A stretch of DNA of 64,000 nt from Trematomus loennbergii. Its lineage: Eukaryota; Chordata; Actinopteri; Perciformes; Nototheniidae. The stretch lies in contig JAAOOA010000006.1 in NCBI GenBank assembly GCA_012861695.1, positions 28,067,811 to 28,131,810 of the forward strand. The letters are read 5' to 3'. The translations under genes were made by a program, and so were the position numbers. The notes below the pieces were generated by a model. The model was not told the origin of the DNA. It ran no database searches and saw only the letters and a program-made list of their open reading frames with translations. How positions within the stretch are numbered: the first letter of the stretch is position 1; every line of letters starts with the position of its first letter. This document shows, in pieces, positions 31,952 through 44,556 of this stretch.

Positions 31952-34900
31952 TCACGTTGACTCAGTCTGTTCACAGTTGCTGTCCGTGTCAACAGGGGCC
32001 ATTCCTCTATTAGAGGGCAAAACAGGCTCAGTAGATTTCAATATCACCCAGCTATTTTCCCGATCTGACGTCACTGTTGTTTTGTGGTAGCAGCTTCTCA
32101 GCCCCTTGCGGAAGCGTATGGTGAAAAGGCCGTATATGATGGGGTCCAGGCAGGTGTTGAAAAGCCCAAATATGAACAGGATGTGGGTGAGGGAGTGGGA
32201 GACTTTTCCCTCCAGGTCGTCGGGGGAAAACCAGTACCACAAACCCAACAGGTAGTACGGAGTCCAGCAGACTATGAAGCTGATCACTATGACAATGCTC
32301 ATTTTCAGAGTTCTCATTCTAGCTCTGGGGATGTTGTTCTTTGAGCAACGGAGATTTGGCTCGTTTGGCGAAACTGGAGGAAATAAAGAGAGTTGAATAT
32401 TAATTAACATATTTACTAAAATATCTATCAAATATACTATGTTCTGACCAATCAGGATTAGCTTTGAACTTACAGTTCTTTTTTGACATCCGTCTAGAGA
32501 TCTGGATGAAGATCCTGGTGTAGCAGATAATCATTAGGACCAGCGGCAGCAGGAAGAGGCAGGAGAAGGTGAACATGTTGTAGGCTGTTTCCTGCCAGTG
32601 AGTGACAAAGCTCCCCCTAGTGGTGCACTGAGTAAAGTTGGCTGGATACGTGATGGTCACATTATGGAAAATAAAAATCTGAGGAGTTAAAAATGAAAAA
32701 GTTATCCATTGCATTCTGCTGGACACCATTGGTCTTGCAGTACTTTATTTTCCCCCTGTCTGTTTGGCAGAGGTGAGTTAGAAGGATTAAAGCATTATAT
32801 AATAATGGTGTTCTGACAGTATCCCAAGGCATTACATTACATGTTACTTGTTAGACTCTTTTATCCAAAGCGACTTACATACTCAATACTGTGGACAATC
32901 CCCACAGAAGCAATTTGGGGTGAAGTTTCTTGCCCAGGGACACAACAACATGATGACTGCAGTGGGGTTTGAACCTGTGACCATCTGATCCCAACACCAA
33001 GGCTCTATCCACTGCACCACATGCCTCCTTTTATTATGTTCAAGTAGGTCGTATCACTTACCTCCAAAAACAAGTGTTCCGTGTAAAGTAGTAATGTGTT
33101 TATGTATTATGGAGAAGAAAAACATTTGTTTTCTCTTGTAACATTACAATTTAAAATACACTTAGAAAATCAGAAAAACAAATCATAGATCTAACTATCT
33201 GAACAGTGTTTTGTGTCAAATGGTGAAGATGTTGTTTGGCTAGGACATTCAGCTTACAGCTATACAGAACATCTTGTTGTAGGTAGCAATTCAATGCATA
33301 TTTAAGACCCTTTTTACAGGATTTTAAAGCAAGCCAGCTTGAAAAATGTAAAATTTACATTCAACAATCCACAAGCTTTGCACACAAATAACGTACTAGA
33401 CTTTTGTTGACTAGGGAGATGACTGCCTTATTGGTGTGCTCTACTTTTCTGAAAACTACAAGCAAGCTGCTCTACAGATTTTTCCATACCTGTGGACACG
33501 ATTGATTGAACCTACTGGAAGACAAAGAAGTAAGAAAGGTGTACTGTAACATCAGTTCCACAATGTTTTCCTAACCAAGACGTTTTGTTACTTACACATA
33601 ACCAAGTTGTTTCCTGAGAATGTGGAAGTGTATTCGTGTAACAGGCAGAAATTGTAATGTTTTTCCTGGGCATCGCACAAAAGATAAGGATTACATTTCT
33701 GTTAGATATCAAACAAACCATTGTACACGGATACATTGGTGCTAATCGAAAATCTGTTCTTCAGACATTTTCATCTCCATATAATCCAGTATTTTGCAGA
33801 ATTCTACACCAATTAGTTTCTGTTTGAAGATTCGATTGAACTTGGATTATATCGCCACACATAAAATATTGTCACAACACCAGCAACAGTATAATGCGAG
33901 GCTGCCATATCTCTCACTGTTTACAGTGAAGCAGCTATACTTCCAGGATTAGGGATTCCCATCCTTATGTTACTAAACTATAGAGCCTTTAATCCCTAAC
34001 ACCGAGAACCTTTGGGCGCTTCTAATCAAAAAGTAGGTTTTCTTGAAGCAAAGCCCCTACGAATAGCCACATTTTATGTAAATGCTGAGATAAAAAGGCA
34101 ATGATGAACCATGTTTAACAATGTATGTCAAATACATGTAAAGCCTCATTCAAAATGCTTCTAGGATGTGTGGTTTGCCCACAGTTTAATATATCTATAA
34201 GACTGAGAAAATGCATGCAGATCCAATAATCTGTTGCATATACCCTGCTCTTTATATGGAGAAACACGAGAGCGATAGACCTTTCCTTTAACCCAGCACT
34301 TTCTCTATGAGACACTTAAAGGTAGGGTAGGTAAGTTTGAGAAACCGGCTCGAGATCACTAGAATTTGAAAATACACAACCGGAGAAAATCTGCCACTTC
34401 CTTACAGAGCCCCTCCTCCAACACACACGAACGCGCACATGACCAATGAGGGCACGAGATACGTTTGTGCACAGATGGAAGGCTGACAGGCAGGTAGGCC
34501 ATCCAGTTATTTTAGCCGGGCCGGCTAAAATGATTGGTCGTACTTTTTACAGTACTACGGCTTCCAGAGATGACATTTTTTTATGGATTTTTTGTCAAAG
34601 CACTCATTGCTATCGGGATGTTAAGAGCATTCCATGGAATATAACAAAAAGTGTATCTCGAGCCGGTTTCTCAAACTTACCTACCCTACCTTTAATAGTC
34701 TCAATGTTTTACTAGCGGTAAACAGCTGTCTTGTCAAACCAGTGTTACCACGCCTTACCTGGGGGATCGAGAACAAGACGCTCATAGCCCAAGCCACGGT
34801 CAGCATGACCCTGTTCCTTCTCCGGGCCATGCTGATGGCCAGAGGGTTGAGTATAGCCAACTGTCTGTCAAGACTTATCACCACTGTGACAAAGGCGCAG

Positions 34901-35307
34901 GAGTACATGGCCTGCAGCTTGAGGAACATCAGTAATCTGCAGGCCAGGTCGCCGGCCAGCCACTGGACTGTGATGTTCCAAACCGCGTCAACGGGCATCA
35001 CGATGAAGGTAACCAGGAGATCGGCCGCAGTCAGGTTGATTATCAGCACTCGGACATGGGATTTCCGCTTGTGGCTGTGGGCCGCCCAAAGCACAGCCAA
35101 ATTGCAGAAAGTGGAAATGCCACACAAGATGAAGGTAACGATCACTCTGACTTTGGCTGCCGTAGAAAAGGTGGGCAGCTGCAGCGCGCTGACTACCGAC
35201 GTCCAGTTACAGTGAGGAGTCAGCAAGTCACAGCTGGCATTGAGGTCAAACCCTGAGCTGTGCTGATACATGCTGAGTGCAGGATCACAGCAGGAAGAGG
35301 CGTTCAT
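31952..35307 (-). CDS. gnrhr: Gonadotropin-releasing hormone receptor (three exons, 391 aa)
   Basis: A class A GPCR that binds GnRH at the cell surface, typically Gq-coupled in pituitary cells. Minus-strand exons are 35307-34759, 32678-32474 and 32373-31952 (549, 205 and 422 nt), joined by GT-AG introns of 2080 and 100 bp in matching phase. Seen in the protein: N-glycosylation sites at Asn2, Asn23 and Asn34; TM1 about 53-76; TM2 with NLTAADLL; DRQ at 147-149 in place of DRY; TM6 with FIVCWTPYYLLGLWYWF; TM7 with CLDPIIYG. A long cytoplasmic tail, as in non-mammalian receptors, rules out the tailless mammalian type I form. The three-exon layout is that of GnRH receptor genes. Which teleost paralogue is not decided. 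No break is seen. Intron 1 holds two repeats, one 63 bp from the exon 1 donor. Confidence 0.93.
32834..33030. repeat. Common teleost interspersed repeat in gnrhr intron 1
   Basis: Starts ATTACATTACATG and holds TTTTATCCAAAGCGACTTAC, a core dispersed widely in fish genomes. It ends near the CACTGCACCACATGCC stretch. Class not determined. Confidence 0.6.
34316..34695. mobile_element. MITE of about 380 bp in gnrhr intron 1
   Basis: Perfect or near-perfect inverted ends (TTAAAGGTAGGGTAGGTAAG and complement) of about 40 bp. TTAA at both edges fits a TTAA or TA target duplication. A truncated relative lies at 37027-37310. No coding frame. Confidence 0.85.
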
Positions 35308-37026
35308 TTTCTGACCCTCACCAAGGAGTCTGCATTTCTACTCAGCTTACATGGAGGCTGTTGGTGGCAAAGGGAGATAAGGCAAAAATATATTCATGAG
35401 TTGACGCAAAATATTTATCTGCATTGATTTGCATAAGAAGACTTAAAAAATAGTTATGAGACTTATACAGTGGCTGACATAGAGGGAGCATTCTGCTGTG
35501 TAGGGCGCTATCTCTCTGCTCACTGGTGTGGAATGATGTGCTGATTGTTCATCACAAACCACATAATGTGCATAGGGGGTCTCCAGGCTATTGAATTTGC
35601 AGCAACACAACACCTGACAACCATGTAAATTATCCCATTTCCAACAAAGAATAATCCATCCAACTGTTAGAGTCTTTGAGTTTTGAAAATTGCAATACAA
35701 TCAAATCTTAGTTATGACTTAAAATGTGCATAATGGCGCTTTTTTTTCACCAATGTAAATGTATAATCAACAGTTAGGACTCACAACACATAAATCATAA
35801 TTAGCCTTTTCGCTTTCTTTTCACTCTGCATGAAATAAGCTGCAAATGTAACTAAAAATACAACAGCATATCAATATAATACGGAAATTACCATCTTGGA
35901 ATAGATATTCATAATAGGAAATAAGTGATGAGTGTGAATTTATATATGTGTGAATATTCAATGAAAGCACCAATAATCAACCATATAATATAAAATAATA
36001 ATATATTATTTTAATTTACTCCACATTGCTCAGTCCTAGGAAGTAATCCCTTCTTAGCTTGAAAGGTCTTTCACAAACTTGTGTGAAAAAAATAGCTGTT
36101 TCACATAACCTTTGAAATATATTATGGATTCTACTGGTATTTCCTTTATGTGCCTCCTCTTTTATGATTTATGTTGTGTTTTTTAATATTTAAATAATTA
36201 ATACAAAATAATTATTAGACACTGGTAATGGAGATATGATGACCAGAACACCCTTGAGAAAAGATTTAGATTCTTATACCTTCCTGGCTAAATAAAGGAA
36301 ACATAAATATAGATAAATTATATTATCTTTAAACTAAATGTATCTATTCAATTCTACAGTTCTTATCAGAATAAACACAGTGAAACCTTAAAAAACAGTG
36401 ACAATAAAGGTTTACTTCACAAAATCTTTTATCTTATTTTGTAATAACAGAGAAAATGCATTTTTCCTAATACAAATACAATAAATAGCTAGAAAAAACT
36501 CACATTTTTGTCGTAGAGTGATGTATTCCCATCAGATGTTAAGTGGCTTCCTCTTTAGAAGTCCCAGATCCTGCTGCAGCTCCCTCTCCCTGCTTTCATT
36601 CAGCACTGTATGCACTATACTGAGTACTCTCCAGTGTTGCTCTCAATTTTATCCCAGCATCCCCTCAGGAGTTTTACATCGCCGTTTGTATTTATCCCCC
36701 TCCCCTGTACGCGCACGTGGCTCCGTCACGAGCCGCTCCCCTCAGTAGCGTCAGTTCAGTGAAGCTCGCGCGCCACTAACTCATCATATCCCAGCCGGAG
36801 CACAATTAATGAGACACCGCCGCCCCTATCATCAAACCTGCTCATTAACCGCATTAACTATGTGTCGCAACCATTATACAGTCTATGGTCGCAACTAATC
36901 AGTGTTGAGGAAGATCCTAAATGTGAGTGTGAATAGCTACGCTAGAATGTACAAATATTGTTACGAGTCGTGGGTTTAAATGAATTTGATTTGACCTAAT
37001 ATTTTTTATTTTAGTTTTCCGTCAAA
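35308..37026. other. Upstream region of gnrhr, no other gene recognised
   Basis: AT-rich sequence upstream of the gnrhr start codon, where 5' UTR and promoter would lie; I cannot fix a transcription start. A CpG-richer patch occurs near 36690-36780. No repeat with clear ends. Confidence 0.45.
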
Positions 37027-37310
37027 TTAAAGGTGGGGTAGGTAATTTTGGAGAAACCAGCTCGAGATCGCTAGAATTTGAAAATACACAGCCGGAAAAA
37101 ATCTGCCACTTCCTTACAGAGCCCCTCCTCCAACACACACGAACGCGCACATGACCAATGAGGGCACGAGATAGGTTTGTGCACAGATGGAAGGCTGGCC
37201 GGCTAAAATGATTGGTCGTGCTTTTTACAGTACTACGGCTTCCACAGATGACATTTTTGTATGGATTTTTTGTCAAAGCACTTAAAATATTCATTGCTAT
37301 CGGGGTGTTA
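37027..37310. mobile_element. Truncated copy of the TTAA-flanked MITE
   Basis: Matches 34316-34615 with about 5% differences and a 20-bp internal deletion. It stops at GTTAA where another element begins. Confidence 0.75.
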
Positions 37311-39150
37311 AAGCTCCCATGTCATGCTTTTCCGGTTATTACCCGTCCCCTTGTGTGTTATGAAGGTTTTTATGCATGTAAACGGTGTGCAGAGTCAAAA
37401 CCCTCAAAGTACACTCTGTAGCGAGTAAAACTCTAACACAGAAAATACCTCCCCAAAACGCCTCGTTGGAGATACGTCACTGCCCATTTGAGTCTTCCAT
37501 TTAGTTCCGGGTACGGCCTGATGTCATGCGGTACCGGAACGAAATGGACCAATCCCGAAGAGCTATGGCCACACCCAGCGGCGCTGGCCGCACCCTCTGC
37601 CAGCCTAATATTGGAAGCTCTGGTTCAGTTCACAATCGATCCAGTCATGCCACTGCCAAGGACCTGTTTCCTGAAATGTGAGGAGAAATCTGAGCTGTTT
37701 GTCCTACCAACGGAAGAACCACGACGAAGTCAGTGGTTGAAATTTCTTTTAACACTGTTCCTTCAGAGGTTCGAAGAACCGGCATTTCACAGACGAAAGC
37801 TTCCAAAACATTGCCCAGTTTGAGGCCGGATATGCACAGCTTGTTTGGACCGTTTGGAGCAGGGGAAGATTCGGGTACACAACCTGTAAGTTTGCATTGT
37901 TATTTGTGTATTTATCAAACAAGACTGTTTAAATGTGTAAACTGTGTTGGACTGCTAAGCCATTGACACAGTGCTAACTGTGCTAACTAAGTTGCTAGCG
38001 TTTCCATATATCAACTCTAATAGTTGCTAATAGCATATGGCCTTGCATACATGTATCTCATAGCAGGAGAATGTCTGCCTTCACACACAAAATACCTATT
38101 GACAGTATACTCCGGGTGATTTGCCGTGCGGTCAGTCGCGAAACGTAATTACATTATAGCTGGCGTAGCGTGCTTGGCCTTACATGTTTGTCATGGCAGG
38201 AGAATGTCTGCAGTCACACACACGGAATACTCATACAGTATACTCCGGGTGATTTACCGTACATTGTGACAGTACATGTACATACTGCATGTATAGCTAA
38301 CGAGGCTAGCTGTATGCTAGCGCAAAACAATGTATTCATGCAAGTTACAATGTATGACCGAACGTAGCAGAATACCCGTATACGATTGCAATTATAAACA
38401 CGTTATTGCTAGCCTAATATGAACCACTAGCTTTTGTTCATAGTATAGTATAGCATATTGAACAACTGAACAACTAGCAAACGTAGATTAGCATTGTAAT
38501 CCAGCTGGCAAACTGACGAACATCAAACAACTAAGTTTATTTCACACTTCCAGCAGAGACAACGGGGAAATCCCTCTCTTTGCCCGCTCACAGACCCCCA
38601 AAGGACGGTACATTACAGTTGGCTTTCCTCCGATGCTGATAGCATGTATAGCTAACGAGGCTAGCTATACATGCTAGCGGGAAACATTGTATGACCGAAC
38701 CTAGCAGACTACCCGTATAAGATTGCAATTATAAACACATTATTGCTAGCCTAATATGAACCACTAGCTTTTGTTCATAGTAGTTTTATTACACTCCATT
38801 ATAGTTGCCGTTCCTCCAAGCTAACGTTCATATCGTGTTAGCTACCAAGGTAAACAAAGCTAGGTTAGCATATTAGCTGGCAAGCTATTGATTAGATAGA
38901 TCCACACTCCTACCACAACTACTACTAACGAATCTAAAACAACTAAGTTTCTCTAATATTTTGTGATTTGCATTTGATTTCGTCCAGCCAGATCCTGGCG
39001 GACAATACATGACGGGGACGGGACTACTACTACTGAGGCCTCGTCCTAAAAGGCACCGGCTGCGCCCAGGCAAGATGCGGGGAGGAATGGATGATATACC
39101 GTGTGTATATATGTATATTTATGTTCATTTTGTACATTTCTAAAAATAAA
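37311..39150 (+). pseudogene. Decayed THAP-finger DNA transposon (Kolobok/ISL2EU type)
   Basis: After a TTAA, AGCTCCCATGTCATGC starts a typical fish DNA-transposon end. An exon-like stretch at 37661-37890 encodes KSELFVLPTEEPRRSQWLKF followed, after a frame change, by remnants of a zinc-binding THAP fold, and ends at a GTAAGT donor. A possible last exon near 38990-39127 (reading LRPRPKRHRLRPGK) is followed by AATAAA near 39142. The interior (38050-38880) is intron-like with local duplications. No transposase catalytic domain is visible. Confidence 0.5.
38541..38614 (-). repeat. Single inverted R-E unit outside the YR cluster
   Basis: Read on the minus strand, this 74-bp segment matches the 115-bp R-E unit of the YR element (CCGTCC...GGTCTGTGAGCGGGCAAAGA...GAAGTGTGAAATAA). 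It sits in the intron-like part of the THAP transposon, about 11 kb from the cluster. Confidence 0.7.
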
Positions 39151-40308
39151 GTTTAATGGAAATACTTAGTAGGCCTATCCTTTCTTCCCTGAATTATTTG
39201 CTCCTATAACATATCATTCATATATAGCAAACCATGATTTGATTTCTCATCAAACAGTAGTAGTTTATTACAGGTAAAAATAACTTACTCTTTGTTATGA
39301 CCGGCTCGTAGGCCACAACGGAAAGACAAGGAGACATACACGAGTTTACAAAACCACGGCACATTTATTGTGGTAAATGCAGAGATAGGTAGTCGAGGGG
39401 AGAGAATCGCCGAGCCGCTGGGCCGAATAGCACCTCGGCTACGGAGGTGTCCGTGATCGCGCTGATTAGCCTCTTCAGCTCCACCCCACCGTAAGACCTG
39501 CAACACACCTGCACAAAGGCCCTGGGGCCGTCACACTCTTCTATAACAACAGTTGTAGGTACAGTTCGGTTAGTTAGCATATAAAATATACGGCTGTACC
39601 GACGCCATTATAACACTGATGTTCCCCGAAAAAAGCGGGCGGAGCCTCTCTGGTGGCAGTTTCTCTCTCAGATGATAGAAGACAGTCTTAATCACCCAAT
39701 CAGCTTATCAGCATGGTGCATTAACTGCTAATTAAGCTAGACCTATATCATGGGTCACGTTTCAGTATTTAACTAAGCGCATGTCATTTCATGCGTGCAT
39801 CCTGCACTTCATTCATATTCTTGGCTCATGCTCACATGGCTTGTGTTAAACCAGGTTATGATATTCATGCATCACTGTACTTAAGTAACAGCTCACTTGC
39901 ATTACGTGGTCTACATCTTCCTCTTCGCCCGGACATCGGCTCGTGCTGGCAATCCAAGATCTCTCCAGTTTACCTATGGTAAATATGCATATAACTGGTG
40001 GTGGTGTCTTAATAGCATATCAGGGCTCCCGTCAAGACGGTGCAGCCACCTCTGCTGCCATCAAGGCATTTCTTCAACCCTTAACTCTGGGATTTATGCA
40101 TATAACTGGTGGTGGTTTCATAGCACGTCAGCATGTATACGTGTCTCTCATCTGATTCTGGATTTTAATTTCATGTCTACTTGAGTTCATGGGCTCGTAT
40201 CCCCAGGGAATAATGTTCGTGTCACATGTTCGTATTTCAATTCACGGGCCTATGTCCCCCTGCTCTGCAGGCACTGATTTCTGGTCTGTGTTCATGTTAA
40301 ACCCTGTG
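39151..40308. other. No gene recognised; part probably Ngaro-like internal sequence
   Basis: 39295-39660 is GC-richer and may be another transposon fragment. 39964-40130 contains a short duplicated motif (ATGCATATAACTGGTGGTGG, twice). The left boundary of the retrotransposon fragment ending at 41529 cannot be set. Confidence 0.4.
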
Positions 40309-40665
40309 ACGTCAGGCGTCGACCATCGTGTCTGTGTTAATGTTTACCCTGTGACGTCAGGCTGTTGACCATCGTGCCTGCGTTATGTTTAACCCTGCAT
40401 TGTCAGGTCATCGACCATCGTGTCGGTGAAGTTAAACCCTGCATCGTCAGGCCATCGACCACCGTGTCTGTGTTGACCATCGTGTCTGTGTTATGTTTAA
40501 CCCTGCATCGTCAGGTCATCGACCATCGTGTCGGTGATGTTAAACCCTGCATCGTCAGGCCACCGACCATCGTGTCCGTGCGTAATAAAGATCCCTGCAT
40601 CGTCAGGCCGTCCGACCATCGTGTCGGCGTAGTCAAGCCCTGCGTAGCCAGGCAGTCGACCGTCG
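40309..40665. repeat. Minisatellite of about 60-bp units
   Basis: Irregular units with GACCATCGTGTCTGTGTTA and CCCTGCATCGTCAGG. It lies shortly before the B1 repeat of the Ngaro-like end, presumably in its 3' untranslated part. Confidence 0.75.
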
Positions 40666-40855
40666 GGTAGTTTTCATATAAGCCCGGCACTGATTTCAGC
40701 CGTCAGCGTCCGCGGGTGGACCCGTAAGCCTGGCAGTTGATTGCGGCAAATTGTGCGATCATGTGTTAATCTCTCATTTCCTCCATAGATCACTGCAGTC
40801 AGCCCACAAGGTAAGAAACTCATTACATCTCAGTATATTATACTTCACTTCTTTT

Positions 40856-41529
40856 GGGTTTCATCGGAGCGGTTCTTCCCCCTCCTGAATGATTATCCTG
40901 CAAACTGGGGCCTAATCGTCAAACACCATTCCATTCTCCTGTTATAATTGTGCCAATCATTATTACATTCATATTATGTGTCCCGGTAATACATATGTAT
41001 TCCATACATCAACGTCTCTCCTGATTGAAATGAAGCTCAGCGTAAATTCAATCAGGAAGACCAAGCTCTTCATTCAGATTACACGTCACCTCATTACACT
41101 CTCCTTCCTCATCAAGTGATCGGGGGCGTCACTTCCCAGCTAACCAATCTCTCCTCTCTCCATTCTCACAAGCCTATCATAGCTCCCGCTAATCCCTTTA
41201 TATCTGCTCTTCCCTCTGTCAGCTGTCATTTCAGGTGACAAAACGTAACCCTCCTCCACCCCTTTCGCCTCCCGTCTCCTTCAGGACCAAGCTAAACCTT
41301 CTCCCTTCAGTCCGTTCCCACCTACTTATCACCACCACCAGTGTCTAGATCCCGGGGGTTTCATCGGAGCGGTTCTTCCCCCTCCTGAATGATTATCCTG
41401 CAAACTGGGGCCTAATCGCCAAACACCATTCCATTCTCCTGTTATAATTGTGGCAATCATTATTACATTCATATTATGTGTCCCGGTAATAAATATGTAT
41501 TCCATACATCAACGTCTCTCCTGATTGAA
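40856..41529 (+). mobile_element. Right end of a Ngaro-like retrotransposon: B1-A2-B2 split direct repeats
   Basis: B1 (40856-41029) and B2 (41356-41529) are 174-bp direct repeats differing at a few bases. A2 (41030-41245) follows B1 without a gap and matches the A1 repeat at 28705-28916. B1 joined to A2, with terminal A1 and B2 elsewhere, is the split-direct-repeat layout known for Ngaro-type tyrosine-recombinase retrotransposons. The element is plus-oriented and 5'-truncated, so it is a different copy from the minus-strand gag fragment. Confidence 0.75.
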
Positions 41530-42055
41530 TTGGGTAATATCCAACTGATGCCTCCAGGTTGCTCCAACAGCTCCCTCTTCCCACATAACACTTCAACCAT
41601 CAAAGCAGGGTACGCTCCCTCTTTAGAACAAAATGAATGTCTCAAAATCATTGAACCATTCAAACCTTCTGCTAGTTGGTGTGTTTTCATAATGGGTGAA
41701 TCAATAAATACATTCAAAAGGTTTAAGGTATTAAGATATTACCTTTATGTATTGAGTTGGCACCTTTGCTCATTTCATAAAGGTTCCTGGTAGAAATTAA
41801 CTAAAATACTAGCCATTGAGACAACTTTTACTTTTAATTAGCTTGTGGCTTCTGGCACAACTTGACCTGAAATTGACAAAGGGAAGTTAATTTATTGTCT
41901 CCACTGCTTCCTGATGGGACACACACAAGTGACCGAGAAGCTCTGGGTCTCTCAATACCTCACACGAGTCTAACGGCTCTACCTTACCTCACCTGTAAGA
42001 CTCGTGACTGGGCGGTGATCTAAGTATCCGTCAGAGGCACAGAACCAAAGCTGAC
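41530..42055. other. No gene recognised
   Basis: Unique-looking sequence between the retrotransposon end and the Harbinger element. Short ORFs on both strands lack recognisable similarity. Confidence 0.45.
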
Positions 42056-42227
42056 TAATGGCGCGTTTCCACTACACGGCCTCGCTCGGCCTTGCTCGGC
42101 CCCGCTTGGCCGCGATTGGCCTCGTTAGGACCAGCTCACTTTATGGCGCGTTTCCATTACAGTTTAGGAACTGGGGTAGTATCTATAGTAACGCAGTGTA
42201 GGCGGAGCGACGCTGCTTAAAACTGCC

Positions 42228-42833
42228 GTGACGTCATCTTCAATGCGACACAACAATGGAGGATGTGGAGATGTGAAAGCGATCGTTTGCTTGTTTCTTG
42301 CTGTGTGGTTTATTATCACAAGAAATAGGCAAGAGTTGTTTCGAAAGAGGCGACTTATAGCAAGACGAGGTATAGAAGAAGCTGACGCGAGAGTTCGGGC
42401 AGTCCTCCTACGCCGCAGAGACTACAGGACGACTCGAATCACTACTACTAACTACAATGCTACTTGGTAAGCTAACGTTCGCTAACTAGCAATGTGTTTA
42501 GGCTCACGCTCCCTATACGACCAAAGTATTTCAAGTATTTAATTAATTGTAGCTACCACTTTTACGTATTAAAATATGTATGCTTTTGTTTGTGTATTTC
42601 AGAAGTTGCGTGTATTTCAGAAGTTACGTCGCCGCCTTAGACCATGTGTTTGGATGCTCGACCGAGCTACCGAGTGGTGGAATGTGATTGTTCCATCTTT
42701 CACACACACTCAGTGGGTGGAGAACTTCAGGATGCCTGAGGAAAACCTACGTCTACCAGGGGTAGCAGTGGCACAAGGTGCAGAGGAGGGCAGGGACATA
42801 CGAGAGGGTCTGATGCGCTACCTGAATACCTAG
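42228..42833 (+). pseudogene. Internally deleted Harbinger transposase (two exons)
   Basis: Exon 1 (42228 to about 42470) encodes an Arg-rich segment and ends near a GTAAGC donor. Exon 2 starts after a TTTCAG acceptor near 42600-42620; the acceptor is tandemly duplicated as TGTATTTCAGAAGTT. Exon 2 encodes RRRLRPCVWMLDRATEWWNV and ENFRMPEE, the N-terminal region of HARBI1-like proteins. It then passes directly to a C-terminus (GRDIREGLMRYLN, stop). The whole DDE core is missing, yet start and stop remain in one product if spliced. Confidence 0.6.
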
Positions 42834-43189
42834 AATGTATAATGTAATACCTAAATATTCATTGTATTGTATTGAACATAAATACATCTTTTCTTTTTCA
42901 CATACATGTGTTTGTCAAATTATTTAAACCAAAAAAATGTTATCAGAATTGACTATTTAGTAAATATTTGAATTTCAAGCACCAGTACTGCCCCCATAAT
43001 AATAATAATCTAATAAATTAAGCAAATATCAAAGCAAACTATAAACATAAATACAAAAGTGTAAAACACAACAGAACTATATTCATAAATGCAAGTGTAA
43101 AAAATTGTTAACATGGATGGAGGCTAAAGTATCCACAGCATAAAATAATATGATTATGATGGTTTGTCTGAAAGACACAGCCTCAAGGT

Positions 43190-43320
43190 TCAAGGTTTTT
43201 TATTTTGTCATACGAACATAGCTACAGTGTAGTTATGACAATGAACATCTTAGGTCACAGGCTCCTCCAACAGTGCAACACAATAACCCAGATCAACAGA
43301 AATATAGTGCAAGTAAATAT
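43190..43320. repeat. LINE/SINE-type tail fragment inside the Harbinger element
   Basis: Contains TTTTATTTTGTCATACGAAC and GGTCACAGGCTCCTCCAACA, matching fragments near 22067 and 22718. Class not determined. Confidence 0.4.
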
Positions 43321-44556
43321 TAAGCGCTGTGCACCGCTCTCTTTGTATAGGTGTTTTCTTTTGTTCTCTTCTCTTTGAAATATATAAGCAATGTGTTTGA
43401 GTCTAGCACAACGAGGGTATTACAATTGAGTAATTTTTACTACATGTATTTATCATGTATTCTTAATACCATTACAAAATATGTAATGTTATGTTTTAGA
43501 GGAGGACCTCAAGCTAGCAAACTCAATTTCAAACAGTATGCAGAGTTGTCCTGCTAAAGAGTTAAAATGTATTATTTAACCAAGTATTTATTCTCTTATT
43601 TGCTTTAATTGCAACAGATGATAAAGGTTTCACTGTGATAAGTATTCTCTTAAATCCATAAACCCCTGTACAGTGCTTTGTGGACGATGGTGTTTATGAT
43701 ATTTCTGACTGCAGAGGGACGCCTAGATGATGCCATCTTTCTGTGTGATCGCTGGTGGGTGCAATTATTTATCAACAAGCAATAAGATAAGACATGGCAT
43801 TGATTCTGCTGGGCCAGTTGCCGTTCCTGCAGGGCCAGATCCTCTCCTCCTCGGTTCCTCTTGCCTGGGTGACAAGATAATTATAGCAATAATAATTAGC
43901 AATAAGAATGAAAAAACACAGGACAGGTACAGGTCACAAAAGGATAAGAATAAAATGTATAAACAGAACAACAGTAAGGATGAATTAAAGAAAGTTCTGG
44001 CCCTAGATACTAGCTGCTTACTAGCTAGTTACTTTACTTGTAACAGAGCATTCCCACACAGTGGTACAGCTTATTTTACTTACTGACGATGGATGGTCTA
44101 AAGTTTTTTTTTTAAAGTCACAATTCCAGCCTATTTCTTACCTAGAACCACACGCAGCGGTGTCGAGCTGGCACTCGGCGTTGGTGTCTGTGCTCGTGTT
44201 GGTGTCTGTGGTCGAGCTGGAGTTTGTGCTGTTGATGCAGAGGACGTTGTTCGGAACTGTTCCTCCTCGCTAGTCCCAATGTAATCATCTAGAACAGAAA
44301 CATGACTTGTAAATTCCACAAACTACTGCAGCACAATACTATAAATAGCAACAACAACTATAGAAAAGACAAACTGAACGTAAACAATGGCACATATGGT
44401 GTTAGCAAACAATAGCTCTCGCTAATGCTATCTGCCTTAGCTAGCTAGCTAGCCTTCGGGGCTCCATAAAAGCATGGGTTGTCGAACATAAATGTAAGGA
44501 TAAAATAGACTTATTTGTTAGAAGTGAGCTTTAGAACAGATAGGGACACAAAGCTT

